From Nemertoderma westbladi (taxonomy: Eukaryota; Xenacoelomorpha; Nemertodermatida; Nemertodermatidae), in NCBI GenBank assembly GCA_032718475.1, contig JAUCBJ010002666.1, positions 1 to 64,000 of the forward strand: 64,000 nt of DNA. Direction: 5' to 3'. Positions 11,040-21,788 of this stretch are shown here, piece by piece. Below the pieces are notes generated by a model. The model saw only the letters and a program-made list of their open reading frames with translations. It was not told the DNA's origin and made no database searches. Each line of letters opens with the position of its first letter. The first letter of the stretch is position 1. Made by a program: the position numbers and the translations under genes.

Positions 11040-11626
11040 AAACTCTGAATAATAAATATTACGCTACCCGTACAGAATACTCAAACAAAATACAGACCAA
11101 ACGCTGGCAGACTACCACCAAGTCTAAATAAACTACTGTATGTGCAGATTCCAAAACGGTTAGTTAGTATGCGTTCTAACACGGTAGTACGACTTATTCT
11201 TTAAGAGGGGATTGACCTTACAGCTATTGCTGCCCCAACTTACTAACTGGCACTTTATCAGACGAACTCTACACAAGCAGCAATCTCTTCAGACCTAATC
11301 ATAGCTAGACAACAATCCAGCCTACAAAATATCTGAGTAATAACTATTACGGTACCTGAACAGACCACACAAACAAACACAGGCCAAAACGCTGGCAGAA
11401 TACTGTCAAGCCTAAATAAACTACAGTATGTGCAGATTCCAAAATTGTTAGTTAGTATGCGTTCTAACACGTAGTACGACTTATTCTTTAAGAGGGGATT
11501 GACCTTACAGCTATGGCTGCCCCAACTTACTAACTGGCACTCTATCGGACAAACTCTACGCACGCCGTAATCTCTCCAAACCCAACAACAATCCGACAAC
11601 AGTCCGGCCTACAGTTATCTGAACAA
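11040..11626. repeat. ~287-bp tandem duplication in the BEL leader
   Basis: The block 'ttaagaggggattgacctta' occurs at 11,201 and 11,488, a 287-bp period. Flanking sequence ('tatgtgcagattccaaaa', 'taactggcac') repeats at the same offset, and a partial third unit seems to begin near 11,611. The units differ at scattered positions, so the duplication is not recent. Confidence 0.85.
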
Positions 11627-11810
11627 TCTGAGCAGACTTACACGTCTTCAGCTCAATATTAACTTACTAGGAAATAAAACTGACAGAAATAGACCTAAGT
11701 AAAATCCCAATAAAAACCAGGCGTCCCCGATTTAATATCGAGACCTACCGGTATACAATAATCAAATCGAATAATACTAATGTACTTATACTGGAAGTAC
11801 CGGTTAGGAC

Positions 11811-11924
11811 AGTTGGGCCTACGGACCTACAGAAGTACCGGTTCTGGCAGTTGGGCCTACTGACCTACAGAAGTACCGGTTCTGGCAGTTGGGCCTACTG
11901 ACCTACAGAAGTACCGGTTCAGGT
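11811..11924. repeat. 38-bp tandem repeat, 3 copies
   Basis: Units begin at 11,811, 11,849 and 11,887. Each reads 'agttgggcctactgacctac' followed by 'agaagtaccggttctggc', with one substitution in the first unit. Each contains ACCGGT. Confidence 0.9.
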
Positions 11925-11985
11925 TTACCGGTTGACCGGTACTTTCAACTTTATTGCTTACTGCAATAAAGTCAATGACTGTTAT

Positions 11986-13041
11986 TGTACGCGCTTTTGA
12001 AGACCTTTAGCAGTTTAACCTGCCAAATTTTATATGTCTTTTGGTTTATAAATATACTTTAGAAGATGACAAATATTTAATACCAATAAACACAACATTA
12101 GCAGAAGCCAGCCTAGTGCGCGTCCATTCACCCGCTGGATATTCCCGGGAGACTGGATTCTGAGGGCTTAAATTATTATTGCAGTGTAAGCTTACTGTAC
12201 TGTATTATTCGATTGATCGTTAATAATTAATTTCTGACTAATATTATTCACTTTCGGGAAATATTAACAGTTCCTTTAGGACGTGGCGCTCTATCTAAGT
12301 AAACAGAGATATGACTTATACTAATCACAACGATAAGTCGGTAAGGCTTAAGATTCACGTATGAGGCGCATTCTTTAGGAAATGCTTAGTTATCAATCAC
12401 AATCATGCACACTACCGGTAACACACAATACTGCTCACTAATTTGCCGACCGTCAATGAATTTTATCATATATAAAGCGAACAGCAATTGACTCATGTAG
12501 GGCTTATCAAATAGCATTAAATTCACTACAAACCACAATAATATAAGTCGCAATCACTATATATAACCCGTCTCTCTAACCTGTAGTGTATCAAGAAAAT
12601 TGGGAAATTTGGGTTCTTTATATATGTTCTCCAAATAATGTTCAACCAAACACAATAGTAAACAGCAGTATAATAATGTATATTGAACCGATAATATAAA
12701 AATAGAAACCAGTTGATATGAATTGAATTGAATTGCATTGGACTGGACTGATAACAGTCATACGCTCTATAATTTAAGCCTACTAATGTTTCTTCTAAAA
12801 GTATGAAATGAATTGAATCTAGAGCCGTTGTTCCTGGCCTAGACAGCAATAACAACAAAGTATCAAGAAAAAACAGTAAGACTGAACACTCTCCTTATGA
12901 TCGACCGAAAAGCTACACGTCGACAGGAAAAATCGCTCTGATTGGCTCAAGCCAAACAAAGAACCATGCGTCCAATGGCTGTTTCCATGTCAGCAACCAG
13001 CTGTTAGATGTCGTAATATGAATCATCACGGCTAAGCTATG
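11986..13041 (-). mobile_element. LTR of BEL copy A (5' LTR of the minus-strand element)
   Basis: The stretch aligns with 31,808-32,848 of copy B over its whole length, with shared blocks 'cattcacccgctggatattc', 'aacagttcctttaggacgtg' and 'gactcatgtaggg'. Alignment starts at TGTACGCGC (11,986) and TGTTCGCGC (31,808), as expected for an LTR edge. In copy A this is the inner edge and in copy B the outer edge, which supports the assignment. The right end near 'agctatga' (about 13,041) is approximate. No target-site duplication can be tested. Confidence 0.7.
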
Positions 13042-13588
13042 AAAGGGATTTGTCGCATTGCAGGTTTTTTGTCTTACCATGTCCGCTAAAACACATATAT
13101 AGCAGAATGACTTTTATGTCCGTTAAAACACCTGTAACATTACCTTGCGGGCGAGGGGAATATATATACAGTTAGAGAACCCCTTTAGAGTATTCCAGCG
13201 CCTGGGGGGAAACTGGATTGCGAAGCAAAAGGGCCAGTTATATCCCACAGAAGCTTTTACAAAATTTTCCAATTATATTAACATAAATACATCTGACAGT
13301 AAGTCAGATAGTACTGTACTGCTGTAGTAGTAGTAGTAGGTCAACGTCAACTGACTGTTTTTAAATGTAGATGTTATCAAGATGCGAGTGTAGCGAGCAC
13401 GAAAATTTTAACATTTCAGCATTTAAAGTAGGCAAACCGACTGTTTTCAAATACAGGTGTCATTCAATTGTGAGCTGGCGAGCGTAGTGAGCATGGAAAT
13501 TCTGCTGAATCATGCAGGCTGTCATGGTTTTATTGGTTTGAAGAATCTGACAATTGAAAAACTTTTGAAACAAGGCATGTTTTTAACC
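13042..13588. other. Unassigned interval between BEL LTR and repeat X
   Basis: No gene is recognised. A short (TAG)n run lies at 13,323-13,340. The phrases 'gcgagtgtagcgagca' (near 13,386) and 'ggcgagcgtagtgagca' (near 13,477) are two related short inverted-repeat motifs spaced about 90 bp apart. Confidence 0.5.
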
Positions 13589-14149
13589 AACATAGTCAAC
13601 CACAATAATGAACAGGAATGGTGCAAGTGTGTCTCCTTGGAGGATGCCCCATAACACTTCAAATGGTTCTGTGTCACCATCAACAGTAGACACAAATGTT
13701 GTCAAACCATCGTATACTGATCTGATTGCTGCAATACTTTCATCAGGAATACCATATAATGAAAGTATGCTGAACATACGTGAGCGAGAGACTGAATCAA
13801 AGGCATTGAAGAAGTCAACAAAGATAACAGCCAGATGCCTGTCTTTCTTTTTTGATAATTCTTCAATTATCCTTCTAATTGCCAAAATGGGCTCCATGGT
13901 CCCACGACCTTTACGGAACCCATTCTGATTTCCACGGAGCAGTCTCTCAATGGGATCCCTGATGCGATTTAATAGAATCCTATTGTATAGCTTTGCAGCA
14001 ATCGAGATCAATGAGATTCCCCGAAAAGAACCATAGAGTGTTAGGTTGCCCTTCTTGGGAACTGGCACCAACTTATTTGTTTTCATTTCTTGTGGGACTC
14101 TGTTGTTCGGTACATGTCTACTATGATGGGATAGATGAGCTTTAAACAC
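13589..14149 (-). pseudogene. RTE-like reverse transcriptase, 3'-truncated (copy X)
   Basis: The frame carries the core of a non-LTR reverse transcriptase: VPVPKKGNLTLYGSFRGISL, QNGFRKGRGTMEPI, VDFFNAFDSVSR and GILQGDTLAPFLFIIVVDYV. It stops where repeat X ends, just after the last motif, so the FADD catalytic box and the C-terminal part are missing. The same segment in copy Y continues for another 0.9 kb. Non-LTR copies normally lose their 5' end, so loss of the 3' end points to a deletion or rearrangement. It is one base out of frame with the upstream endonuclease frame. Confidence 0.9.
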
Positions 14150-16023
14150 TCAGGTATTTTAAAGACCTCAGGGGGAACACCATCTACTCCACTGGCACGA
14201 TTGGTCTTAATGCTCTTTGCAGCAACCTTCACTTCTGCAAAGCAGATATCGCCAATGGGAATATCTGGGAGTACAGACTCAGACACTTTTATTACTTCTA
14301 TAAAGTTATCAGGCAATACCCTGTCATTATTGAGGAGCTTTTCAAAGAAGGCTTTCCAACCATTGAGGCGATCGGCTGGTGATTCAGCCTTAACCTTGGT
14401 GGTTGGTTGGCTTTTCCGCCCAGTAAGCAAATTGATCGATTTCCATGCCTGGGATGATTGCCTGCGGTCGTCAGCATCATTGATGGCATCAACCTGTTGG
14501 TTTATTAGCTCCTGTAGATTAACAGAGTACTGCCTGTTCAGGGACCTAGATGCAGCCTTAACTGCATTCTTGGCCGCTGTAGTCTCTTTGAGTCGGGACT
14601 CTTTCTGCGCCTTATGAAGGTCATTTCTGCACTTCTGAATTTTGTTGTCAGTCCAGGGGGCCCTTTTCCTGTTTCGAGGGTATACAGGAACTGTTTCTGC
14701 AGCTGCTAACTTAACTGCTTCTGTAAAGGCAGCATAGCCCTCACAGTGATCTGCCGCCTCAGAGGCAAGAGCCTCATACCTGTTGCTCAGCTGTAGTGTG
14801 AAGCTGGATCTCACACTTGGCTGTTGCAACAGAGAGGACCAGTCATGCCGCTGCAAGGCAGATTTCGTTGTTCTGCTAGCACGCAGACTAAGTCTTACCT
14901 TGGCCACAATAAGGCGGTGATCACTGGAGAAGGGTCGAAGTGTAAATGCATTACAGTCTTGTATAGAGCTCCTGTATTTCCTACGAAACAGAATATGGTC
15001 TATCTGAGACTTGTGACCACTGGGTCCACTATGAGTCCATAGCTTTCCAGTTCACTTCTTGAACTGGGTTCCAGCCGAAAACAATCCATTTCCAGAGATA
15101 AAATCCTGAAGATGGACAGAATTTCGGTTAACACTATTGCTATAGACCCAGGGCGATGTAGGTGATTGATGCAGACTTGCATTAAAGTCTCCCAGGAATG
15201 TTAAGAATGCATGCTGATCCACTCCATCAGTAGCTGCTTGTAGATTGTGGTAGAAATTTTCCACCTCCTCTACAGGGGCAACACTAGTTGGAGAGTAGCA
15301 CACAATCAGAACCACCTTAGGAAACTTCTTAGCCAGTCTTCCAGAACATGAGAAGTGGCAACGTATGATGCGGTTAGAGATTTGGTCTATTTTGTCCAAT
15401 GCTGCATGTGCAGTTGGATTCATCAATAGACCAATTCCACCATTGCCACTATCATCTGCTGACGCGAGGGCGAGTCGCCAACCGCCCCCCATGTCCTTAA
15501 TCAGAACCTCATCAGTCTGTCCAGTCTGCATTCGGTGCTTTTGAACACCCACTGCGCTAAGAGAAAGCTTATCTGCCAAGGCAGTCAGCTCACCTTGTCG
15601 CATTGGGGACCCGAGTGTTAGGGTGTTTACTGAGGCTAGTCTTGTGACTTGCCTCAGATTCACCAATGGCTTTGTTGGTCGGGGTGGAACATGAGAGTAG
15701 CCTCCAACTCCAGAATCCCTCTCCCCATCACAATCTGGCCTCCCTGGTGACCCAGGGTTTGGGCCAGAAAGGTCATCAGGAAAGGGACTCAAAGAATTGC
15801 TGGCTGCTCTCTCTCCAGTAGGGGGTGAGACAGGCAGCCGGTCAGGAGTTAACTGATGCCTGTGAGGCCGATTGTGTCCGGTAATTCCACTGGCCTCTAG
15901 TGGCCGGACCTCCACATTTTTAATGTAATCCATAGTGGGGGTTGGGGGGTGCTTTTTTGCTGAGTCAGCTCTCGGGGCAAATACCACACCCTGGTTTGCC
16001 ATTCCACAGGGTGGGTGTCGCAA
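14083..16023 (-). pseudogene. RTE-like AP-endonuclease and RT N-terminus (copy X)
   Basis: An apurinic-type endonuclease nicks target DNA for target-primed reverse transcription. Motifs: GIGLLMN, VVLIVCYSPTS, TFLGDFNASL (metal-binding Asn/Asp) and FSSDHRLIVAKV (catalytic Asp-His), followed by a linker into the RT fingers. TGA at 15,052-15,054 interrupts the frame; copy Y has CGA there, so this is a C-to-T change at a CpG. The frame otherwise runs from ATG 16,023 to a stop at 14,083, where both copies shift frame before the RT core. Confidence 0.9.
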
Positions 16024-17875
16024 TGGAGTCAGATATGAGGCCCATCACCCATATCTACTCTGGCGTACATGACCCACCATTGGCTGTTGCAGCTCATCTG
16101 CTGGGTCATGCCCTGTACCCTTGCTGCCAGGTGCAGGTCGCAGTGAAGTGCTCTCAGAGTGGACATGAGAACACTCTACTCCTGACCAGCCATTGGTAGA
16201 TCACCTTCTGCCTGGTCAGGCCATATACCCCTGCAGCCAAGTATATGGGTCCTTAATCCAGGACCAAGGGCGTCCTTATCCCAGAACGAAGGGGGTCCTA
16301 GTTACAGGACCAGATTTGCCCTAGTAAGAGGGTCTATGCAGCTACAGGTGGCACACCTCCTTTATGCTGCATGGAGGTGGCAAGTTTTCTTGATCAATGA
16401 CCTAGAATACCTGACCTGACTCAAACGACGCAACTTGTAACTGGGCGATTATCTATCTGATAGTTGAAAAAGACTGTCTGACAGTTGGTATCAGACTATC
16501 TGATAGTTAGCGCCCCATGGGTAAATCCTTACCCCATGGGCTGTTACCTCTCTGACTGACAGCGCAACAGCCCCTATAGGCGTCAATTGTGCGACGATAA
16601 GTAGGCGTGTATTAGGCGGGTAATAGTTGGGGTAATGGATGCTGGTGTGATACCTACTGTAATAAACTAATTTGATCGTTTGTGAACTAATTTTATGGAA
16701 AATAAAAATATTAATGTCACATCCCATATATCGATTTCATTCTTTATCAATCAGCGCAATATTATTATAAATAGTAAGAAAGCCTAGGCATTCCTAAAAA
16801 AAGCCTGTTTCATTAAGGAACTCACGAATACAAATAATACCTAACAAAGTCTAGGCTTTGTGTGGAATCTAATGAATACCTAGGCTTTCTTGATTTCGAA
16901 CGGTTTTCTTAACAAAGCCTGATTCCACACAAAGCCTGATTCCACACAAAGCCGCTAACATATGCAGATATGTAGGCCCACCTTGTAGCTTCCTACTGTA
17001 ATACAACCACCACAATATAATTATTGCATTACTTGGCTTTACTAATACGTAGCATCTAACTGGGTTTGGCCGTTCACATTGTATACTCACACCTCATCTG
17101 CCCTAGTAGCAAATTACGTTGAGAATTAGTTAAATCGACGTCGATTTTCCGTTCCGACGTAACGTAATATCTACATTGAATCTACGTAACTTTGGCCGCC
17201 CTATTTACGTGAATTCGACGTCGAAATTGGATGGATCTGGTCTTAACGTATTTTCGACGGCGTGGACGTAATATTAACTTGATTTGTACCAAAAAGGCAC
17301 CATATCTGAACGTAGAATTATCGTTAAAATCACGTGTTACATTGGCGTGGCTATATATATAGGGGCCTACAATTCGTAACGTGGTTTGTGAGGCAAGCCA
17401 TGGAGTAGGTGAAGCGAACTGACACTGTTAGGGGCTTGACATAAATTTATCTCACGTACTGCTCGAAGGCCCAACTTCGTGTACTATGTACTTGCACAGT
17501 AGGCCTAAGCTACAGTATAAGGAAAAGTGTATAAAACAACAGATTTGTTGACGATTTAAACTACATACATTTTTAATATACTCAATCAAACAAATAACTC
17601 TGTCGGTCGTCAATATTACATTATGTCCTTTATTGGTTTGTTATTGTTCACTAACAATTTAAACATAGCTTTACTTGATTTGAGATTCATTTCCACTTAT
17701 GTTAGAATGAATCCCCAATCAAGGGAATGTTTTTTCAGGGGCATTCAATAGAAACTGGCACACCAGCACATTACGGTTCTTAAAAGAAATCTGCACCGCA
17801 ACAGTCCTACCCTACATTGTAAGGAAGGGTGCCCTGCCCTTGTATACTCATTGAGGTTGCACTGACATTGACAAA
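16024..17875. other. Upstream segment of repeat X (no ORF)
   Basis: This non-coding segment is shared with 24,311-26,241. It holds short inverted repeats: CCCATGGG blocks facing each other near 16,514-16,540, several 'ctatctgatagt' or 'gtctgacag' palindromes (16,454-16,510), and 'ggctttgtgtggaatc' near 16,855 facing 'gattccacacaaagcc' near 16,920-16,950. A TATATATA stretch lies near 17,352. The 17,104-17,400 part is rich in 'cgacgt' and 'taacgt' words. It may be the retrotransposon's 5' region, part of another transposon end, or both. Confidence 0.6.
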
Positions 17876-18038
17876 CACTGCACTGACATTCACCATCTGG
17901 TGAGAGTACCTGCGCTTCTGTGTCACAATATAACAATCCAATGCCAGCAACAATTACTTCTGGTATTCCATAAGTTCTTAAGATTTCAAGCATTTTACCT
18001 CCATGGATGGAGTCGAATGCCTTCTTGAAGTCCACGTC
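17876..18038 (-). pseudogene. Fragment of a second RTE-type reverse transcriptase
   Basis: About 54 codons read DFKKAFDSIHGGKMLEILRT, then YGIPEVIVAGIGLLY and SPDGE, the conserved palm segment of RTE/CFDP2-like reverse transcriptases. It is a different family from the RTE in repeats X and Y (which reads VDFFNAFDSVSR). It is cut on the left by repeat X at 17,875 and on the right at 18,038, where unrelated integrase sequence begins. Confidence 0.8.
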
Positions 18039-18059
18039 TTGTCAAGTCTAGTGTCTTGT

Positions 18060-19310
18060 AGGTTACGTAGTGTCTTGTCAATGATAACTGAGAAGTATGG
18101 TACTAGAACGCAGGTTGATGCAATTGATATGCAATCACAGCCAGATGGAATTTATAAGTACATTCTCAACGTTCAAGATCACTGCACGAAATTTTGTATT
18201 ATTCGAGCTCTTCCTAATGAAGAGGCGACCACGGTCGCAGTACAGTTGCTCGACATCTTCTGTACTTTTGGCTGCCCAAAAATCCTCCACAGTGATAATG
18301 GCAAGGAGTTCACAGCTAATATCATCAAGGAGTTGTGTAAATTCTGGCCTGGTGTAAAGATTGTGAATGGAAAGCCACGCCATCCCCTGTCGCAAGGGAG
18401 TGTAAAAAGAGCAAATGGGGATATAGAAAAAATGCTCGGGTGCTGGATGAGGAATAACAAGTCAACGCAGTTGGCATACGCTTTGTCCAGCTCCAGAAGA
18501 ATACTTCCCTTAATCGTGGGTTGGGAATTTTGCCATACCGGTGCTTGTTTGGCCAACCGTGTGAGCTCGGTCTCTGTTCGTATATTTCAATCCCTAACGA
18601 AATTGTTGCCCCAATTGAAAGTGAACATCAATTGGATGCAGTACTGCAATTGGCTGAGAACAATGTCCCCAAAGACACTAATGCATGCAGTAGTGAAATA
18701 GACTGCCTGCAAGCACTTCCAGCAGTTGATGTTCCCCAAGTCGAGAATGAAATCGAAGTATCAACAACACCATCTAAACTTCCTCTACCACAAAGTACAG
18801 CACAAAAATCATTACTTGTGATTATGAAGATGACGATTTCGACATGGAAAAGTGGATGTTGGATTTCATTTACCGAATCTCCAGTTTTCTTAGCTTCAAG
18901 TGAAAAACGCATTAGCATGATTCAAGAGACATAAAAATTTGCTGTGGACCGAGCGACAGACAGGCGGCATGCTGCAACAGCGTTTTAGAAAGAAACATCT
19001 ATTTGATCTCGATGTTGGCACTAATGTAGCTCTTCTGTAAGTCAATTCGATCGAGGAAAAACGGATTCACCTAATATCCTGGGTGTGGTTAGCGAAGTAC
19101 AGAATCAGCAATATGGCCAAGTCTGTATTCTCACGACTGATGGTGAGCTAGATAGTACGTTTTTCGTTAACCAATACAAGATTGTTCGGGACCCAATATT
19201 ACATGTCTGATGTGAAGGATTTACCATTGTTGTCAGTTAGGCAGGCATCAAGTAAAGACTCCATCACGAGTGACCAGGGGATATTGCGCTGTGATTGTGG
19301 CAGTAGCGTC
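18060..19310 (+). pseudogene. Decayed Ginger/KRBA2-like integrase
   Basis: This is an integrase core of the group found in Ginger DNA transposons and in KRBA2/SCAND3-type domesticated genes. Visible are VDAIDMQSQPDG (first Asp), ILHSDNGKEF (second Asp) and GKPRHPLSQGSVKRANGDIE, where the usual catalytic Glu of 'SVERANGD' is Lys. Further on are GLGILPYRCLFGQPCELGL, LDVGTNVAL and a cysteine-containing tail (GILRCDCGS). Frame changes occur near 18,470 and in the 18,800-19,050 stretch, with stops after them. The N-terminal zinc finger is missing. It is not functional. Confidence 0.8.
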
Positions 19311-20557
19311 AAGGAGAGAGGGCTGTTGCGCTGTCAGTCAGAGAGGTAACAGCCTGTGGGATAAGTGTACAGTTATTACAGTGTACAGTGTACATTACAG
19401 TGTACATTATTACATACTGATTAGTATGGATTGAGAAACTGGATATATTTGGACGTCAATGGATGGATAGGTTTGGTTTGAGAAACTAATATCACGTAGG
19501 CCTACCTAATCATATCTTTGCGTTAATTATTACTAGATCCACTGGCCCCCAGCCACCTTCAACAAACCATCATTGCTGGGGGGCACTCAGATGAGGGGGC
19601 GGAGCGCATTAAAAACTCTAAGTATCGCGACCTAATGGACAGGGCCATTTCTTTCAGACCCCTTGAGCCTTTGAGACCTTTGGCCGCCCTGGTCCAGAGA
19701 CATCCACCTTCCTCCGGGAGATCAGGGCTCGTCTCCACAGTGCCACCCATGAACCGCGGTCACACCAGTTTCTGCTCCAGCGCCTGGAGATGGCAATTTT
19801 GGTTGGTAATGCAGCCTCAGTCATGGGGAAAGCAACCACGCCGACCATCGGTTTATTCGGGCACTGAAGAGCCGAAACCAATCGAAACTGCCGAAATGGT
19901 TGGTTGCCAATAGAGTCACCAACGGGATGACTGCCGAAGATATTCAATACTCTATCTTATGCAATCTCAAATATTCAATGTTCGATCCCTAGATGGGGCA
20001 GTACAGTTTGGGCACAGTGCTTTAAATGCTGCAGCCTAGCCCAACCCCGGCTTTCATCCTTCAGTGGTCGATTGGGAACCAAGGCAACTTGGGAAACAGA
20101 GTGGAAGGGTTTACTGTGGAAGATCACCCATGGTGGTGAACAGGCATTCCTTGGCTTAACGACCCTAAAAGATTCTCCCATTCAAATATTCGATTCGGTA
20201 CTGTACCTTCAATTCAATATTCAATCTTAGTATTATTTCTGTGCTTCGTTATTTAATAATGTGATTATATAAAAAATAAATCAATGAAATATAATTCATC
20301 TGTTAATTATTACAAAAACAAAATCCAACATTATATTAACATTTATATAGTTTTGAATTAAATGTTTTGAAATCAACAGTCATTCAATGAACTTATACAG
20401 CAGTGTCATACTGTATATCGCGTATCCCTTGGTTTAATCACTATTATTTATTCAAGTATAACTGAATCCTGGCCCACCGCCTTCACCCTCCACTGATAAT
20501 TAGTCTATCAAAAGATACAATTCATTATAAACATATCAAAATTAATTATAATAAATT
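19311..20557. other. Unassigned interval; possible decayed transposon coding remnant at 19,560-20,175
   Basis: The first ~35 bases (19,321-19,352) are an exact 32-base inverted match to 16,541-16,572. A GC-richer block (19,560-20,175) differs in composition from its AT-rich surroundings. In one forward frame, 'FLREIRARLHSATHEPRSHQ' and 'LVGNAASVMG' faintly resemble the Gag of tyrosine-recombinase (DIRS/Ngaro-like) elements, but stops and frame changes follow quickly. From 20,200 to 20,557 I see only AT-rich sequence. Confidence 0.3.
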
Positions 20558-20825
20558 CTATAAATATAAGGCAGATTTAATAAACTCCAACGCCTTCCTG
20601 TCGTTCTCTGTTTTGTAGATTACTTCGCCATCGTCTGATCGCTTTGGTTGCGTGTTTAATACTGCAATAGACTCCGTCGCCATCGTATCGTTCTGGATAC
20701 CGGTACATTGAGTAGACTCCTGAATAGACTCCATTGTCCATCGCGATCGTTTCATTGTTTACGTGTAATTGACTCCGTCGCCTCCTCGGATTAGGAATCT
20801 CGCCGGGTTTCGTAGATTCCGCCAT
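20558..20825 (-). other. Short unidentified reading frames
   Basis: Two overlapping minus-strand frames of 82 and 65 codons are open here. One starts MAESTKPGEIPNPRRRRSQL at 20,825; the other ends with ENDRKALEFIKSALYL near 20,561. The DNA has repeated 'gagtct' steps (for example 'ggagtctattcaggagtcta'). I do not recognise either. They may be an exon fragment, an element tail, or chance. Confidence 0.2.
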
Positions 20826-21001
20826 CGTTCAGCAGTTCAGTGTTTTTAATCAAAGCCAGAATTCCGGCACCGGCACCACGATCAACGATTTCGGAAGTAA
20901 CAGACTCCGTCAACAACACTCGGGGTTTAAAAAATACAACTATCGGGCAACTTGTACTACTACTACTACTAGGATCGGCATGCTGCATTGCAGCTGCATT
21001 T

Positions 21002-21703
21002 TTAAGAATGCTGTGCCGGCTTGTCAACAAAATTGCACCGCCACAACTCCCTATCACCCATGACATTTGCTAGATCATCCGCATCTTCAAGGCCAGTGTC
21101 CTTTAAGATGCGTCTCAAGAAAGTCATGGGCTGTCCACCATGCTTATTCACTCCATGAGGCTGCCAAAGTACAAGATTATGCACTGGCTGGTCCTCACGG
21201 CGAAAGCAATGTCCTGCAAAGCGGAGGCGATTTTGTTCTAGTGTCAAGCTTGGGGGAACCAATGAGACACCTCCAATGTTATATAGTGTCTGGTTGGAGA
21301 TGTGTGCATTGTACTTGACACAATGAACCCGGCGTAGCATTCTTGTGGATGTGCCATCCAGAGATTTGGTGTCCTCAGCAGTTAGAGCCCAGCATGGACT
21401 CCCGTAGAGGAGTACTGGAACTACAACTGCTCTAAATAATCGGACCTTAAATTTCCGATTAATTCTCGGTGAATTCCAAATCCTGAAAAGCCTATTTAAG
21501 GCTGCCCATGCCTTTCCCTTACATATTCGAAGGTCCTCACCTGACTTCCAGATCCATGATCCCAGGTAACAGAAGTCGTCCACATGCTCAAGCATACCAT
21601 CCTTTGAGCTTATGCTCATCCGATCAGAGACTTGCTGAGGACTTTCAAAGTTAACTGTCAACATTTTGGTCTTTAATAAAAAGACCAACACTAGAAGCAG
21701 CAT
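21002..21703 (-). pseudogene. RTE-like reverse transcriptase C-terminal domain (copy Y)
   Basis: The frame reads LEHVDDFCYLGSWI, KAWAALNRLFRIWNSP, RAVVVPVLLYGSPCWALT, TRMLRRVHCVKY, LRFAGHCFRRED and LVLWQPHG, the conserved thumb and tail of RTE/CFDP2-type elements. It ends with a stop at 21,002, about 30 bases before the (TAG)n tail. This part is absent from copy X. Confidence 0.9.
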
Positions 21704-21788
21704 GTTCTAATGAGCTGAGGAGCCGTTGGGCTCCCTCTAATGATTCTGAGAGTACTCGTAAGTCATCAGCAAAGTCTAGATCAGTTAG

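Larger units (their letters stand above)
9752..11985 (-). other. Leader (5' untranslated region) of BEL copy A
   Basis: About 2.2 kb lie between the LTR edge and the Gag ATG. No long frame is present. The stretch holds three separate tandem repeats, annotated individually, and many self-complementary TACCGGTA octamers. Between about 10,110 and 11,040 I see only AT-rich unique sequence. Long repeated leaders in LTR elements can carry enhancer or insulator sites, but no known binding site is identified here. A primer binding site next to 11,986 was not recognised. Confidence 0.6.
1..13041 (-). mobile_element. Large BEL/Pao LTR retrotransposon, copy A (left end outside window)
   Basis: Read on the minus strand, the order is LTR (about 13,041-11,986), leader (11,985-9,752), Gag-Pol frame (9,751-1,709) and 3' region (1,708-1). 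The left LTR is not in the window. Copy B shows how that side should look: its LTR at 31,808-32,848 is followed by about 3.1 kb of 3' region before the integrase stop. Combining the two gives a full length near 15-16 kb, long for this group. The domain order Gag, zinc knuckle, aspartic protease, reverse transcriptase, RNase H, integrase is that of BEL/Pao. The size and the left boundary are inferred from the diverged copy. Confidence 0.85.
13589..17875 (-). repeat. Repeat X: 4.29-kb near-identical copy of 21,879-26,241
   Basis: Sequence identity to the second copy starts at 'aacatagtcaacc' (13,589 and 21,879) and ends at 'gacattgacaaa' (17,875 and 26,241). Only scattered substitutions and small indels separate them. 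X carries an extra ATT in an Ile codon near 14,290 and two rather than five units of a 17-bp repeat. Flanks outside the block are unrelated. It contains the endonuclease and part of the RT of an RTE-like element plus about 1.85 kb of upstream sequence. Confidence 0.95.

Noticed and set aside
19635-19947. Overlapping 92- and 97-codon frames on opposite strands as a host gene
   Set aside because: Neither is supported by domain content; neighbouring frames show only faint transposon-like peptides with stops.
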